Assembly (NCBI GenBank): GCA_030693515.1
Contig: JAUYAK010000074.1
Span: 1 to 60,455, forward strand
Source of the DNA: Opitutaceae bacterium
Lineage (GTDB): Bacteria > Verrucomicrobiota > Verrucomicrobiia > Opitutales > Opitutaceae
Reading direction: 5' to 3'
DNA: 60,455 bases
Part shown: positions 35,774 to 45,643 of the stretch, one piece after another
How positions within the stretch are numbered: position 1 is the first letter of the stretch
Layout: every line of letters starts with the position of its first letter
Position numbers and translations under genes: made by a program
Notes under the pieces: model-generated
Told to the model about the DNA's origin: nothing
The model's database searches: none
Seen by the model: the letters and a program-made list of their open reading frames with translations, nothing else

Positions 35774-37170
35774 CAGCCGCGGCGCGGCCGCGAGGCCGGC
35801 ATCGCTTCAGGCGGCGCAATCGCGGCCGTGAAGACGGTCTTCGATGCGAGGTAGAACAACCCGCCCCACAGCGCCGCCTGCATCACGAGGTAGCGCAGAT
35901 TGTAGATGAATCCGTAGGTGCTCATCTTCTCATAGGCCGAACTCATCAGGATCACGAGCAGGGCCAGGGCGAGGTGCGGCTTGTCGACAAACAGGCGCCG
36001 GATGCCTCGCTCCAAACCGCCCCACAGCAGGCACAGGCCGCCACCGAACACAATCACGCCCCAGATGCCGGCGCGCGACCAGCCATCCGCGAGGACCGGA
36101 AATGGCACCGAGCCGCCGACCGAAATCGAAAACCCGTAGCGCCGCGCCGCGCCGAGGCCAAACTCGCGGTCGAGGCTCTCGTCGAGGTAATCGTTGGCCT
36201 CGCGGAACAACGTCGACTGATTCATGAACCGGAACTCGTCGGTGAAGTCATCGAAACCGCGGTAGGGCACGCGCTCAGGGGAATACCCGAGGGCGACGAA
36301 GTTGCTCCAGATGATCATGCGCTCGACCCCGCGCGTGAAGTTGGAGAACACGCCCTCGCCCCGCGACGACTCGCCCACGAGGCGCCCGATCTCGCCGGCT
36401 CGGGCCAGCAGATCGCTTTCGCGCTCGACCGTCCCGTCCTTGCGGACCGTTTCGATCCGGGCGCTCAGGTAGAACACCGGAACGACGAGCAACACGCTGC
36501 CCAGCGCCGCCCACACGCGCATCAAGCGGCTGAGCGTCAGCCACACGCCAAGCGCGAAGAATGCCAGCGGCAGGAACAACAGGGCCCGCGAGCCGGCGCC
36601 GAGCGCCAGCATACCCCCGCTCACCACCGCCACCCCGAAGAGGGCGACCGCGATCGGGTAGCGCCGCCAGCACAGCCCGATGAGCAGCGGCGTCATGAAG
36701 AACGACAGGTGCAGGTAGCTGATCGCCTGCGTCACAATCGGCACGCGCACAAACACCGTCCCGATGAAATAGAGCACCAGTCCGGTCGCGAAGATGCACA
36801 GGATCACCTCAAAGCCCGGCACACGCTGCCGGTTGATCTGCTGGATTTGAAAAAACGTGCCCGCCTGGCGCCGATGGGTGAACAACCGGCCGCAAGCCAA
36901 GGCCACGAGCGGCATGATGGTCTGCCCCAGCGTCACCGCGTAGGGCGTGTCGTTGAGATTGGGCGTGAGATCGGGACCGATGTAAACGACTGCCGAGCCG
37001 GTCAACCCGAGGTAGAGCGCCATCCAGCCGCATTGCAGCAGGAAGAAAAGCGCCACGCCACCGAGGAGCACCTGGTCCTGCATCCGCCGGTAAAAATACC
37101 GCACGATTCCGCCGTTGATCGCCACCGCCATCGCGAGGCCGAGCCAGAGTTGGGCGGAGGGTGTGTCCAT
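35773..37170 (-). CDS. Multi-pass membrane protein, probable O-antigen polymerase (Wzy-like)
   Basis: 465 residues with roughly twelve hydrophobic segments and a long hydrophilic central loop (about residues 255-350, e.g. RSDLLARAGEI to EANDYLDESLD). No sequence signature of the classical Wzy_C domain is visible. Topology, size and position between glycosyltransferase genes and a Wzx-like flippase gene are the basis for the call. It would polymerise repeat units at the periplasmic face. Its stop overlaps the next GT4 start. This is distinct from the O-antigen ligase-type protein at 23917-25416. Confidence 0.6.
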   Translation of the reverse strand: MDTPSAQLWLGLAMAVAINGGIVRYFYRRMQDQVLLGGVALFFLLQCGWMALYLGLTGSAVVYIGPDLTPNLNDTPYAVTLGQTIMPLVALACGRLFTHRRQAGTFFQIQQINRQRVPGFEVILCIFATGLVLYFIGTVFVRVPIVTQAISYLHLSFFMTPLLIGLCWRRYPIAVALFGVAVVSGGMLALGAGSRALLFLPLAFFALGVWLTLSRLMRVWAALGSVLLVVPVFYLSARIETVRKDGTVERESDLLARAGEIGRLVGESSRGEGVFSNFTRGVERMIIWSNFVALGYSPERVPYRGFDDFTDEFRFMNQSTLFREANDYLDESLDREFGLGAARRYGFSISVGGSVPFPVLADGWSRAGIWGVIVFGGGLCLLWGGLERGIRRLFVDKPHLALALLVILMSSAYEKMSTYGFIYNLRYLVMQAALWGGLFYLASKTVFTAAIAPPEAMPASRPRRG

Positions 37171-37204
37171 GCGGATGGAGTTAGCGCGGCAACAGCCCGG
37201 ATTT

Positions 37205-37283
37205 TTTGACCACGGCTAACACGGACAAACCCGGATTGATTCTCTGCTTCATCCGTGCCGATCCGTGAAATCCGTGGTCACGT
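37205..37283. repeat. Intergenic inverted repeat (CCACGG / CCGTGG type) running into a gene end
   Basis: Imperfect inverted repeat: the left arm starts TGACCACGGCTAACACGG and the right arm ends AATCCGTGGTCAC; the half-unit ATCCGTG also recurs. I recognise the style as a dispersed intergenic repeat of Verrucomicrobia-like genomes. The end of the CgeB-like gene lies inside it, giving the C-terminus VTTDFTDRHG. It could form a long stem in RNA between that gene and the Wzy-like gene. Confidence 0.65.
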
Positions 37284-38355
37284 TTTTTGAGTTGGATAGA
37301 CTGGCCTTCATCCGCGCGCTCACGGCGGCCCAGTCGCGCAGCATGATTTCTCGCCAGCTATAGCCGGAGGTCGTGCAGCGCCGATGGCCGCGCGCTGCAA
37401 TGGCGCTGCGCGCTGCGTCGTCGGCGAGGTAGCGACGCACCTTGGCCACCAACTCGGCCTCGCTCCCGAAGAACTCCGCCTCCTCGCCCTCGCGATAGTC
37501 GCGCTGATGTTCCCGTGTGCGCATCGCCAGCAGGAAGGTGCCGCACGCGGGAATCTCGTAGCTACGGCCCGCCGTCTCGTTGTAGTTCCACTCGGAGACG
37601 AAACCGAGGCCGATGAGCGCGTGCTTAAGTGCGAGCACATAGTCGCGATCATTCAGGCTGTCGAACACGTGGCCGGCGAGGCGCGGGTTGCGCCGCGCCC
37701 GCGCCAGCCAGGGCCGGCCATAAACCTTCACGCGCACCCCCGCCGCGAGCAGGGCCGTGATGCCGCGCTCCGTGCGCGGCTCCCAGTGGCCGATAAATAT
37801 CGCGTCATGGGTCCAGCGCGCCGCGAGTTCGGAATCCCGCCCGGGCTTCGAATCGAAACGCCGCTCGTCGTAGCCGAGTTGCGTGAGGGCGACTCGACCG
37901 GGCATCGTGGCCTGGAGACGGCGAAAATCGGCGGCGTTGCTTGTGAGGTAATGGTCGTAGAGCGGCGCGGTGGCGGCGAGCCGGCGGCGCGTGAACCTCA
38001 GGCGCAACGGCCGCGGCCAGAGCGCGTCGGTCACATGATGCGCGAGCCGCACGCCACTGCGGCGCAGCTCCCGCAGCGTCGCGGGCGCCACCCAGGTGCC
38101 CTTGTCGATCCAGAGGAAATTCAGGCGCTGTTCGCGCACGAGATGGAGCACGGCGGCGTTGAGCCGCCGCGGGCCCGCGCCCACGCACGGAACTTGATTG
38201 AGCCAACGGGCGAGGCGTCCACCGTTCAGATACCGATCCGGATCGAGCGCCACCACCCCGGGCTCCACGCTCCGCAGCGCCTCAAACCGCGAGAAGCAGG
38301 TCCCCCCTGGATCGAGGGTGCCGACATAGCCAAGACGGAGCGGGAGCTGGCTCAC
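37249..38355 (-). CDS. Glycosyltransferase with CgeB-like C-terminal domain
   Basis: 368 residues from a GTG at 38355 that overlaps the upstream stop (GTGA); the longer frame to 38451 lies inside the methyltransferase gene. The N-terminal domain starts LPLRLGYVGTLDPGGTCFSR. The C-terminal domain contains DAIFIGHWEPRTERGI, VKVYGRPWLARAR, and FVSEWNYNETAGRSYEIPACGTFLLA, the Glyco_trans_1_2/CgeB pattern with the conserved Glu before PACG. The last ten residues are encoded by an intergenic repeat, so the stop has probably shifted relative to homologs. Confidence 0.75.
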   Translation of the reverse strand: MSQLPLRLGYVGTLDPGGTCFSRFEALRSVEPGVVALDPDRYLNGGRLARWLNQVPCVGAGPRRLNAAVLHLVREQRLNFLWIDKGTWVAPATLRELRRSGVRLAHHVTDALWPRPLRLRFTRRRLAATAPLYDHYLTSNAADFRRLQATMPGRVALTQLGYDERRFDSKPGRDSELAARWTHDAIFIGHWEPRTERGITALLAAGVRVKVYGRPWLARARRNPRLAGHVFDSLNDRDYVLALKHALIGLGFVSEWNYNETAGRSYEIPACGTFLLAMRTREHQRDYREGEEAEFFGSEAELVAKVRRYLADDAARSAIAARGHRRCTTSGYSWREIMLRDWAAVSARMKASLSNSKNVTTDFTDRHG

Positions 38356-39089
38356 GGCGTTTTTTCCGGCCGGCAGGCCGAGATCAGATAGACGCGCGTG
38401 TGGATGCGCGCCCCGGGGCTGCCGGTCTCTATCACATCCAGGATCATCCACCTGAGGCGGACAAACTGCCAGAGCACCCAGCGCACGGGCCCAAACCGCC
38501 AGCCCAAGCGCGGCACCGGGCCCAGCTCGCGCGCCTCAATTTTTCCGTAGCCAAACAGATCCAGCAGCCGCCCCGCGGCCTCCGGCCCGAGCGCAATCTC
38601 GTGCGTGAGATCACCGTAGCGCACCTTCATGCCCGCGCGCGCATCGGGGTTGGGCATCTGCACGATCAACCGCCCGCCCGGCTTCAGCGCCGCGTGGGCC
38701 GCGCTGAGAAATTCCAGCGCCTCGCCCTTCTGCAAGTGCTCCAGGATGTCGATCGCAAGGATGAGGTCCCAGCGGCCGGGGCTCTCGCGCAACGCCGCCA
38801 TCGCATCGCCCGCCCGCACGTCGAGGCCGGCCTCGCGCGCCCGCCGCACCTGCTGCTCGCTCGCATCCACGCCGTGCAGATCGGAGTAGCCCAGCCGTTG
38901 TAGCGCTTGCAGCATCTGTCCGCCGCCGCAGCCGACATCGAGAATCGCCGCCTGCGACGAAGCCGGCAGCCAACGCCGGAAATACCACCGGTAGGCGCGC
39001 GTCCAGTGCACCACGAGGTCGGGCCGCTGGTAGCCGCTGGCCTGAAATTTTTCGGCGTAGCGACGGTAGATGATTTCGCGGTAGTCCAT
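38352..39089 (-). CDS. Class I SAM-dependent methyltransferase
   Basis: 245 residues from the ATG at 39089; upstream TTG/GTG codons in frame overlap the FkbM stop. The SAM motif AILDVGCGGGQML, DLHGVDASEQQV, DLILAIDILEHL and LKPGGRLIVQMPN are the four standard motifs of the Methyltransf_11/25 group. A possible amphipathic C-terminal helix (WVLWQFVRLRWMILDVI) suggests membrane association. It is coupled to the following glycosyltransferase by GTGA. The glycan position methylated is unknown. Confidence 0.85.
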   Translation of the reverse strand: MDYREIIYRRYAEKFQASGYQRPDLVVHWTRAYRWYFRRWLPASSQAAILDVGCGGGQMLQALQRLGYSDLHGVDASEQQVRRAREAGLDVRAGDAMAALRESPGRWDLILAIDILEHLQKGEALEFLSAAHAALKPGGRLIVQMPNPDARAGMKVRYGDLTHEIALGPEAAGRLLDLFGYGKIEARELGPVPRLGWRFGPVRWVLWQFVRLRWMILDVIETGSPGARIHTRVYLISACRPEKTP

Positions 39090-39109
39090 GATGGAATCGG
39101 ATCGCTGGG

Positions 39110-39967
39110 TCACCAATCGCTTGCTGTGTCGGCGTCGATTCTAATGACTGCGCTGAGCGCCGCGAAATCGCGTTCGTTCACGGCGAGCCAGTTCGAGTAG
39201 CAGAAGCTGTCGAGCGCAGGGTGGTAGCGGGCATAGCACAGGAGGCCGCGCGGGCGAATCTTGCACAGGCGGTAACCGGCGGGTCCGAGCAGGCCAAAGA
39301 CATCCTGCAACGAGGTGCGCGCCGGAATCCACGTCTTGTTGTATTCCCACTGGATGAAGCGCACGCGCCGTTCCGCAATCGCGCGGCCGAACCCACGCAA
39401 CACCGCAACCTCATGGCCCTCGACGTCGATCTTCAGGAAGTCGATCGCGGCCACCCCGCGCTCGCCGAGAAACGCATCGCCGGTCGTCAGCGTGGCCGGC
39501 TCGGTGCGCTCGCCGGACTCATCCGGCAGGGCGTGCAGCGAATTGGAGCCCGAGCATGAACCGCTCACGCGCATCGTGGCGGCACCGGCTCGATCGGAGA
39601 GCCCGAGCGCGAGGCACTCGACCCGCGGCTCGCCGGCAAATCTACTTTGCAACGCGCGATAAGTCTCCGCCACGGGCTCGAAGGCCAAGACCCGGCCGCC
39701 GGCACTGACCGCCAGAAAACGCGCCGTCCAGTCGCCGACGTTGGCCCCCGCATCCAGCGCCACTGCCCGCGGACCGAGCACGCAACGCGCCACGAGATCG
39801 AGCGTGCGGTTCTCGCCGTTGCGCTCGGGATCATCGAGCTGCTCCCCGCGCGTGCGCCAATAGACGAAGCCGCCGAGGCGGTTGAGTGCGCGTCGGCCGA
39901 GCACGGCCTCAAACCCGCGCAGCGTCGCGTCGATCAGACGGGCCTTGAACTGGTTTTCCGTGCGCAT
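39110..39967 (-). CDS. FkbM family methyltransferase
   Basis: 285 residues. VALDAGANVGDWTARFL is the SAM loop, RVLAFEPVAETYRAL the acidic strand-2 region, and IDFLKIDVEGHEVAVLRGF the IDVEG signature of FkbM. GC content is normal for the window, unlike the FkbM gene at 13545. It is likely to O-methylate a sugar of the glycan. It starts three bases after the flippase stop, in the same operon. Confidence 0.87.
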   Translation of the reverse strand: MRTENQFKARLIDATLRGFEAVLGRRALNRLGGFVYWRTRGEQLDDPERNGENRTLDLVARCVLGPRAVALDAGANVGDWTARFLAVSAGGRVLAFEPVAETYRALQSRFAGEPRVECLALGLSDRAGAATMRVSGSCSGSNSLHALPDESGERTEPATLTTGDAFLGERGVAAIDFLKIDVEGHEVAVLRGFGRAIAERRVRFIQWEYNKTWIPARTSLQDVFGLLGPAGYRLCKIRPRGLLCYARYHPALDSFCYSNWLAVNERDFAALSAVIRIDADTASDW

Positions 39968-39970
39968 CGT

Positions 39971-41479
39971 TCAAGTCGCACCGGCACCGGAAAAACCGCG
40001 GAGCATCGCGCGCAACCGATGAGAAAGCGCCCCCAGCACCAAGGCGTAGGCGAACAGGCCGACGAGGCCGCGCAGCCCCATCCCGCCGGGCACCAGCCAC
40101 GCCGCCGCAAGCCCCGTGCCCGCCGCCGTGACGGCTGCCGCCAATTCCCCGGCGATCATCCGACGCTCCGGAGCGGCCACGCACAGCCGCTCCAGCGCGA
40201 GCCGGGGAAACAACCAGAGCGCCACCAGCGCGCGCGGCAAAACGGCCCCGATCATGAGACCGGCGAGGCCGGAAACGTGGAGCCCGATGACCATGCCCGC
40301 GATCGCCAGCAGGCTGAGCGCGCCGTTGATCTGGTAATAGGCAATGGTCGCGCCACTCGCAAAGTAGAGTTGCGCGAAAAGACCCGAGAAAACATTCACC
40401 GCGAGGCCGATCGCGAGGATGCCGGCCGCATCCCGGCCCAAAAACTGCGCTGGACCCACCCACCAGCCGACCAGCGGCTCCAACCAGAGGATGGTTCCCA
40501 GCGTCGCCGCCCCCAGGAGCCACGAGAGGCGCATGGCCGCCACCGCCACCAATCCCGCCAGTTCGCCGGTGCGCGCCCCGCCGCGCAGAAAACCCACCGT
40601 CGGGGCCAAGGCCACTCCTGGCCGCTGGAATAGGCTCAGGAGCAAATCCACCGGCCGTTTCGTCAACGCATAGGAAGTCACCGCCGCCGCCTCAAACCGG
40701 CGTCCGATCAGGAGAAGGTCCGCACTCATGGCGACGGTGCCGGTGATTTTGTCCCAAGCCGCCCAGGCCAGCACGCGGCGATCGAGCGACAAGGAATCGA
40801 CAGACGGGATTTCACGTTCAGAAGGCGGCAGCGTTGCGAGATCACGAAGCACGAAGGGCGTCGCACCCAGCAACTGCAGCACCCAACGCACGACGACGCC
40901 CAGCGGCAGCGCCAGCACGCCCCAGCCCAGGGCGAGTCCGCCGAGGGTCGCCGTGAGACCGGCCAGGGCGCTGCCGATCGTGACGAGCGTGTGCGTCCGC
41001 GCCGCGCGCAAAGCCACCCCGAGGCAGGTGATCGCATTGGCCATCAGGCCCGCCGCGACGCCGGCTACGGACAGAAAAACCAGCCACCAGCCCGTGCGCG
41101 CCGCCACCGTCGCCCCCGGATCGATGAGGCGCGCGATCCAGCCCGCCGTGACGGCGCCCGCGACGATCATGACCGCGGCCAGCACCGCGTTGAGCCGCAA
41201 GCCGCGCCGCGCCAAGCCCACCGCCCGTCCCGGCCGATCGCTCCCCAGCGCCAGCGACACCCGCTGCTGCATCAGCGCCGAGATACCCGGATCGAGGATG
41301 CCGATCCAGAGCGCGACGCCGCCGGCGATGAGCCACAACCCAAACTCCGCGCTGCCGACATGGCGCAGGTAGATCGGCACCAGCACCACACCCTGCACGA
41401 GCATGAAGCCAAGGCCGGAATACTGGAGAACGAGGTTCCACGTTACTTCGCGCCGAGTGGTCGTGGCGGCGGCGCTCAA
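39971..41479 (-). CDS. Polysaccharide flippase (Wzx-like, MATE/MOP superfamily)
   Basis: About 502 residues from a TTG at 41479, chosen because family-like sequence ([29 protein letters not shown]) starts soon after. An in-frame GTG at 41605 and another at 41446 are alternatives. About 12-14 hydrophobic helices are present; an N-terminal polymer-export-protein pattern and a paired C-terminal half fit the MOP flippases. It would translocate lipid-linked repeat units to the periplasm. It is the first gene of the minus-strand arm, and its promoter should lie in the divergent region 41480-41725. Confidence 0.78.
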   Translation of the reverse strand: MSAAATTTRREVTWNLVLQYSGLGFMLVQGVVLVPIYLRHVGSAEFGLWLIAGGVALWIGILDPGISALMQQRVSLALGSDRPGRAVGLARRGLRLNAVLAAVMIVAGAVTAGWIARLIDPGATVAARTGWWLVFLSVAGVAAGLMANAITCLGVALRAARTHTLVTIGSALAGLTATLGGLALGWGVLALPLGVVVRWVLQLLGATPFVLRDLATLPPSEREIPSVDSLSLDRRVLAWAAWDKITGTVAMSADLLLIGRRFEAAAVTSYALTKRPVDLLLSLFQRPGVALAPTVGFLRGGARTGELAGLVAVAAMRLSWLLGAATLGTILWLEPLVGWWVGPAQFLGRDAAGILAIGLAVNVFSGLFAQLYFASGATIAYYQINGALSLLAIAGMVIGLHVSGLAGLMIGAVLPRALVALWLFPRLALERLCVAAPERRMIAGELAAAVTAAGTGLAAAWLVPGGMGLRGLVGLFAYALVLGALSHRLRAMLRGFSGAGAT

Positions 41480-41725
41480 GCGGTCGCGGCCTCCCCGACA
41501 TTGGTTTCCGGCATGGCTTCGCCCCGTCGCTTCCCCGCGGAGGCGACCGGATTGGCAAACAGGGTTTTCGCGTTCATCGATCGCGGCCGAAGCCGACTGG
41601 GCCACGCGCGCAGCCTCGGTTCCGGCCAGCGTGAGCGGCGCCCTCCCCCCCTACAAGCCCGCCATGGCCGCACCGAAAAACTCCGCGCTCGTCACCGCGT
41701 GGCGCGGCGTTTCATCGTGGGCGGC

Positions 41726-43186
41726 GTGACCGTCCCCGCTTCCGCCCCCGATGTCATCCGCCGGCTCGCCGCGAGCCTGCCGGCCGGGCGCGTGCTCGCG
41801 GATGCGGCCCCGCTGGCCGCCTACGAGAGCGACGGGCTCACGGCGTTTCAGGCCAAGCCGCTCGCCATCGCCATGCCCGAGACCCAGGCCGAGGCGATCG
41901 CGATCGTGCGGTTTTGCCACGCGGAGCAGCTGCCCTTCGTCGCGCGCGGGAGCGGGACGAGTTTGTCGGGCGGCTCGCTGCCCTTTGCCGGCGGCATCGT
42001 GATTGCGCTCAACCGGCTCAACAAAATCCTCCGCGTCGATCCGGCCCAGCGCCTCGCCGTCGTCGAGCCGGGCGTGATCAACCTTGCGGTGACCGCGGCG
42101 GCGCAGCCGCACGGCCTCCACTACGCGCCCGATCCCTCCAGCCAGTCGATCTGCACGATCGGCGGCAACGTCGCCTTCAACGCCGGCGGCGCCCACTGCC
42201 TCAAATACGGCATGACCTCCAACCACGTGCTTGGCCTCAAGGCCGTGCTCGCCACGGGCGAGGTGGTCGAGTTTGGCGGCGCGAGTCGCGAGCAAATCGG
42301 GCCGGATTGGACCGGGCTCTTCGTGGGCAATGAGGGGCTCTTCGGCATCGCGCTCGAAATCACGCTGCAACTCCTGCCCCGGGCGGAGATGTTTCACACG
42401 GTCCTCGCCGGCTACCGCACGCTCGAAGAAGCCGGCGAGGCGGTGTCGGCCGTGATCGCGAGCGGCCTGCTCCCCGGCGCGATCGAAATCATGGACGCAC
42501 TCGCCCTCGAGGCCGCGACGGCCGCCGTGCATGCAGACTACCCGCCGGGCTGCGAAGCTGTGCTCATCGTGGAGCTGGAAGGCCCGCGCGAGGTCGTTGC
42601 CGCGGACCGGGCGCGCCTCGATCACATTCTGGCGGCCAGCCGGCCCGTCGAAGTGCGCCCCGCCCGTGACGCTGCGGAGCGCCTCGCGATCTGGAAAGGG
42701 CGCAAGAGCGCGTTCAGCGCGGTGGGGCGGCTCTCGCCTGATTTCATCGTGCAGGACGGCGTGGTGCCGCGAAGACGCCTCGGCGAAGCGCTGCGCAAAA
42801 TCGCCGCGTGGTCGCGCGAGTCGGGCGTGCGCTGCGCCAATGTGTTTCACGCCGGCGATGGCAACCTGCACCCGCTCATCCTCTATGACGGCCGCGAGCC
42901 CGGCGCGCTGGAACGCGCGGAGAAACTGGCCGGAAAAATCCTGCGCCTGTGCATCGAGATGGGCGGCTCCATCACGGGCGAGCACGGCGTGGGCATGGAG
43001 AAGCGCGATTACCTGCCGGAGATGTTCAACGCCGAGGAAATGGCGTGCCTGAAGCGGCTGCGCGCCGCCTTTGATCCGCACGGCATCGCGAACCCCGGAA
43101 AAATGTTTCCGGTCGAGGGCGCGCCCGCGCTCGCGCAGCACGGGCTGCATCCGCTGGAGAAGGCCGGCGTGATTTCGCGGGAATGA
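41726..43186 (+). CDS. glcD: Glycolate oxidase subunit GlcD (FAD-linked)
   Basis: 486 residues from the GTG at 41726; the longer open frame to 40991 is antisense to the flippase gene. The PCMH-type FAD domain shows [29 protein letters not shown] and [22 protein letters not shown]. The C-terminal FAD-oxidase domain ends with [14 protein letters not shown] and [15 protein letters not shown]. Length agrees with GlcD (about 490-500). With GlcE and GlcF it oxidises glycolate (or D-lactate) to glyoxylate or pyruvate and feeds electrons to the quinone pool. An intergenic repeat separates it from glcE. Confidence 0.9.
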   Translation: MTVPASAPDVIRRLAASLPAGRVLADAAPLAAYESDGLTAFQAKPLAIAMPETQAEAIAIVRFCHAEQLPFVARGSGTSLSGGSLPFAGGIVIALNRLNKILRVDPAQRLAVVEPGVINLAVTAAAQPHGLHYAPDPSSQSICTIGGNVAFNAGGAHCLKYGMTSNHVLGLKAVLATGEVVEFGGASREQIGPDWTGLFVGNEGLFGIALEITLQLLPRAEMFHTVLAGYRTLEEAGEAVSAVIASGLLPGAIEIMDALALEAATAAVHADYPPGCEAVLIVELEGPREVVAADRARLDHILAASRPVEVRPARDAAERLAIWKGRKSAFSAVGRLSPDFIVQDGVVPRRRLGEALRKIAAWSRESGVRCANVFHAGDGNLHPLILYDGREPGALERAEKLAGKILRLCIEMGGSITGEHGVGMEKRDYLPEMFNAEEMACLKRLRAAFDPHGIANPGKMFPVEGAPALAQHGLHPLEKAGVISRE

Positions 43187-43201
43187 AAAAATCCCGGATT
43201 A

Positions 43202-43284
43202 GTCACCGAGGGCACAGAGGCCCAAGCCGAGGGCACGGAGAGTTTCTCTGTGATCTCTGCCTCTGCGCTCCGTGAACTCTGTGA
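43202..43284. repeat. Intergenic inverted repeat (CACAGAGG / CTCTGTG type)
   Basis: Imperfect inverted repeat: the left side contains GTCACCGAGGGCACAGAGG and GAGGGCACGGAGA, the right side TCTCTGTGATCTCTG and CGTGAACTCTGTGAC. It fills the glcD-glcE gap and ends 13 bases before the glcE ATG. It could pair into a long stem that affects glcE expression. It is of the same general style as the repeat at 37205 but unrelated in sequence. Confidence 0.65.
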
Positions 43285-43297
43285 CCCAAAAAGACCG

Positions 43298-44365
43298 ATG
43301 AGTTTGCCTCTCACGCCCACTTCACCCCAAGAACTCGCCGACGCCGTGCGCTCGGCGCCGCGCGTGATCGTCGTGGGCGCGGGGACCAAACCGCGGCTCG
43401 CGCGCGTCGCGGACGATTTCGTGCGCATCGCGACGACGCGGCTGCGCGGGATCGTGGAGTATGAGCCGAGCGAGTTCACCTTCACCGCGCTCGCCGGCAC
43501 GCCGCTGCGCGAGATAGCGGCCGCGCTGGCGTCCCAGGGCCAGTATCTGCCTTTCGATCCGATGCTCGCGGAAGCCGGCGCCACGCTTGGCGGCACGGTC
43601 GCGGCGGGACTGAGCGGGCCAGGGCGGTTCCGGTTCGGCGGGCTGCGCGATTTCATCCTGGGCGTGCGCTTCGTCGATGGCGAAGGGCGGCTGCTGCGGC
43701 TCGGCGGCAAAGTCGTCAAAAACGCCGCGGGCTTCGACGTGCCCAAGTTTTTTGTCGGCGGCCTCGGCCGCTTCGGCGCGCTCGCCGAGCTCACGTTCAA
43801 GGTTTTCCCGCGGCCCGCCGCGCTCCGCACGCTGCGGCTCGATGCGGCGGACGATGCCGCGCAGCTGAAAATCCTCACCGCCGCAGCCGGCGCGCGCTGG
43901 GAGTGCGACGCGCTCGACACCGCGCTCGACGAGCCGGCCGTGCTCGCGCGGATCGGCGGACCGGCGGCGGCGCTGGATGCGCTCTGCGCGGAAATCCTGG
44001 CCCGGTTTCCGGGTGCGATACTCGCCGACGGCGAGGCGTCGTCCCATTGGCGCAGGGCGACAGAATTCCTGTGGGCGCACGACGGCGGCAGCCTTGCGAA
44101 ATTCGCCATCACGCCCGCCCAGGTGCCGGAGTTTTCCGCGTGGGCGCGCCGGCGGCCCGGCGGCCGCGGCTGGATTAGCGCGGGCGGCAACGTCGGCTAT
44201 GTCGCGGCGGAAAGCGGCGCGGCGCTGGCGGACGCGCCGTGGCCGGGTGTGATGCTGCGTGGCACCGGGCCGCTCTGGATCGGACCGCAGCGCGCACCCG
44301 CGATCATCGCCGCCGTGAAACACGCGCTCGATCCGCACGGCCGTTTTCCAAGCCTTAACGACTGA
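43298..44365 (+). CDS. glcE: Glycolate oxidase subunit GlcE (FAD-binding)
   Basis: 355 residues from the ATG at 43298. The FAD-binding PCMH core is seen: RVIVVGAGTKPRLAR, GIVEYEPSEFTFTALAGTPL, GATLGGTVAAGLSGPGRFRFGG and LRLGGKVVKNAAGFDVPKFFVGGLG, the last being the GlcE hallmark. GlcE lacks its own full oxidase domain and acts with GlcD. It is followed by glcF after three bases. Confidence 0.9.
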   Translation: MSLPLTPTSPQELADAVRSAPRVIVVGAGTKPRLARVADDFVRIATTRLRGIVEYEPSEFTFTALAGTPLREIAAALASQGQYLPFDPMLAEAGATLGGTVAAGLSGPGRFRFGGLRDFILGVRFVDGEGRLLRLGGKVVKNAAGFDVPKFFVGGLGRFGALAELTFKVFPRPAALRTLRLDAADDAAQLKILTAAAGARWECDALDTALDEPAVLARIGGPAAALDALCAEILARFPGAILADGEASSHWRRATEFLWAHDGGSLAKFAITPAQVPEFSAWARRRPGGRGWISAGGNVGYVAAESGAALADAPWPGVMLRGTGPLWIGPQRAPAIIAAVKHALDPHGRFPSLND

Positions 44366-44368
44366 ACC

Positions 44369-45643
44369 ATGCTCCACGCGATTAAACCCCAGGAACACGG
44401 CCCGCTCGGCGATCCGATGGCGCATGCGGTGCAGGCCTGCGTGCATTGCGGCTTCTGCCTCGCGGCATGCCCGACCTACAGCGAACTCGGGCAGGAGATG
44501 GATTCGCCGCGCGGCCGCATCGTGCTGATGAAGCAGGTGCTCGAGGGCACGCTGGCACCGGAGGCCGCTGCGCCGCATATCGACCGCTGCCTCGGCTGCC
44601 TCGCCTGCGAACCCGCCTGCCCCAGCGGCGTGCCCTACCGCGATCTCATCAGCCCGTATCGCGCGCAGGTGCAGGAAAAGCTGCCGCGGACCTTCGGCGA
44701 GAAGCTCCGCCGCTGGCTGGCGGCCAAAACCATTCCGTTTCCGGCCCGGTTCCGCCTCGCCCTGCGCGGCGCGAAGCTCGGCCGCGCGCTGGGCGCGCTC
44801 GTGCCGGGCGTGCTGCGCCCGATGCTGGCGCTCGCCCCGCGCGAGGTGCCGCCGGCCGTAACGCTCCCGGTCGTGACCCCCGCCCAGGGCGAGCGCCGCG
44901 CGCGCGTGGCGCTGCTCGCCGGCTGCGCGCAGCAGGTGCTCGATCCCGACATCAACGTCGCGACCATCGACGTCCTCGCGCGCAACGGCGTCGAGGTCCT
45001 CGTGCCGGCGGCGCAGGGCTGCTGCGGCGGCCTCGCGTGGCACACGGGTGACCTCGCGGCGGCGCGGGCCTTCGCGCGGCGCAACCTCGACGCGTTTCCC
45101 GGCGACGTGGATGCCATCCTCACCAACGCCGCCGGCTGCGGCTCGGCGATGCACGAATACCACCTCATCCTGAAGGGGACGCCCGACGAGGCCCGCGCGG
45201 AGGCGCTGCGCAAGCGTGTCGTCGATGTGAGCGTGTTTCTCGCCAAGCTCGGCTTGCGCGAACTCCCCGCCGTTGGACGCGCCGCGCAGATCGTCGCCTA
45301 CCACGATGCCTGCCACCTCGCCAATGCCCAGGGCGTGCGCACCGAGCCGCGCGGCCTGTTGCGCGCGATTCCCGGCGTCGAGCTGCGCGAGCTGCCCAAC
45401 GCGCACCTCTGCTGCGGCAGCGCCGGCACCTACAACCTCGACCAGCCGGCGATCGCGGATTCGCTCGGCGCACAAAAAGCGCAGGCCGTCGCGGCCTCGG
45501 GCGCGACCGTGGTCGCAAGCGGCAACATCGGCTGCCTGACGCAACTGAAGACCCATCTGGAAAAACTCCGCTCGCCGGTGCAGGTGCGGCACACGATGCA
45601 AATCCTCCGCGACGCCTATCGCTCCAACCCTTCTTCGAAATGA
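44369..45643 (+). CDS. glcF: Glycolate oxidase iron-sulfur subunit GlcF
   Basis: 424 residues. Two 4Fe-4S motifs are present: C24-x2-C27-x2-C30-x3-C34 and C74-x2-C77-x2-C80-x3-C84. Two CCG-type domains follow (AAQGCCGGLAWHTG and AHLCCGSAGTYN). It transfers electrons from GlcD/GlcE to the membrane quinone pool. It begins three bases after glcE and its stop overlaps the next gene (ATGA at 45640). Confidence 0.92.
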   Translation: MLHAIKPQEHGPLGDPMAHAVQACVHCGFCLAACPTYSELGQEMDSPRGRIVLMKQVLEGTLAPEAAAPHIDRCLGCLACEPACPSGVPYRDLISPYRAQVQEKLPRTFGEKLRRWLAAKTIPFPARFRLALRGAKLGRALGALVPGVLRPMLALAPREVPPAVTLPVVTPAQGERRARVALLAGCAQQVLDPDINVATIDVLARNGVEVLVPAAQGCCGGLAWHTGDLAAARAFARRNLDAFPGDVDAILTNAAGCGSAMHEYHLILKGTPDEARAEALRKRVVDVSVFLAKLGLRELPAVGRAAQIVAYHDACHLANAQGVRTEPRGLLRAIPGVELRELPNAHLCCGSAGTYNLDQPAIADSLGAQKAQAVAASGATVVASGNIGCLTQLKTHLEKLRSPVQVRHTMQILRDAYRSNPSSK

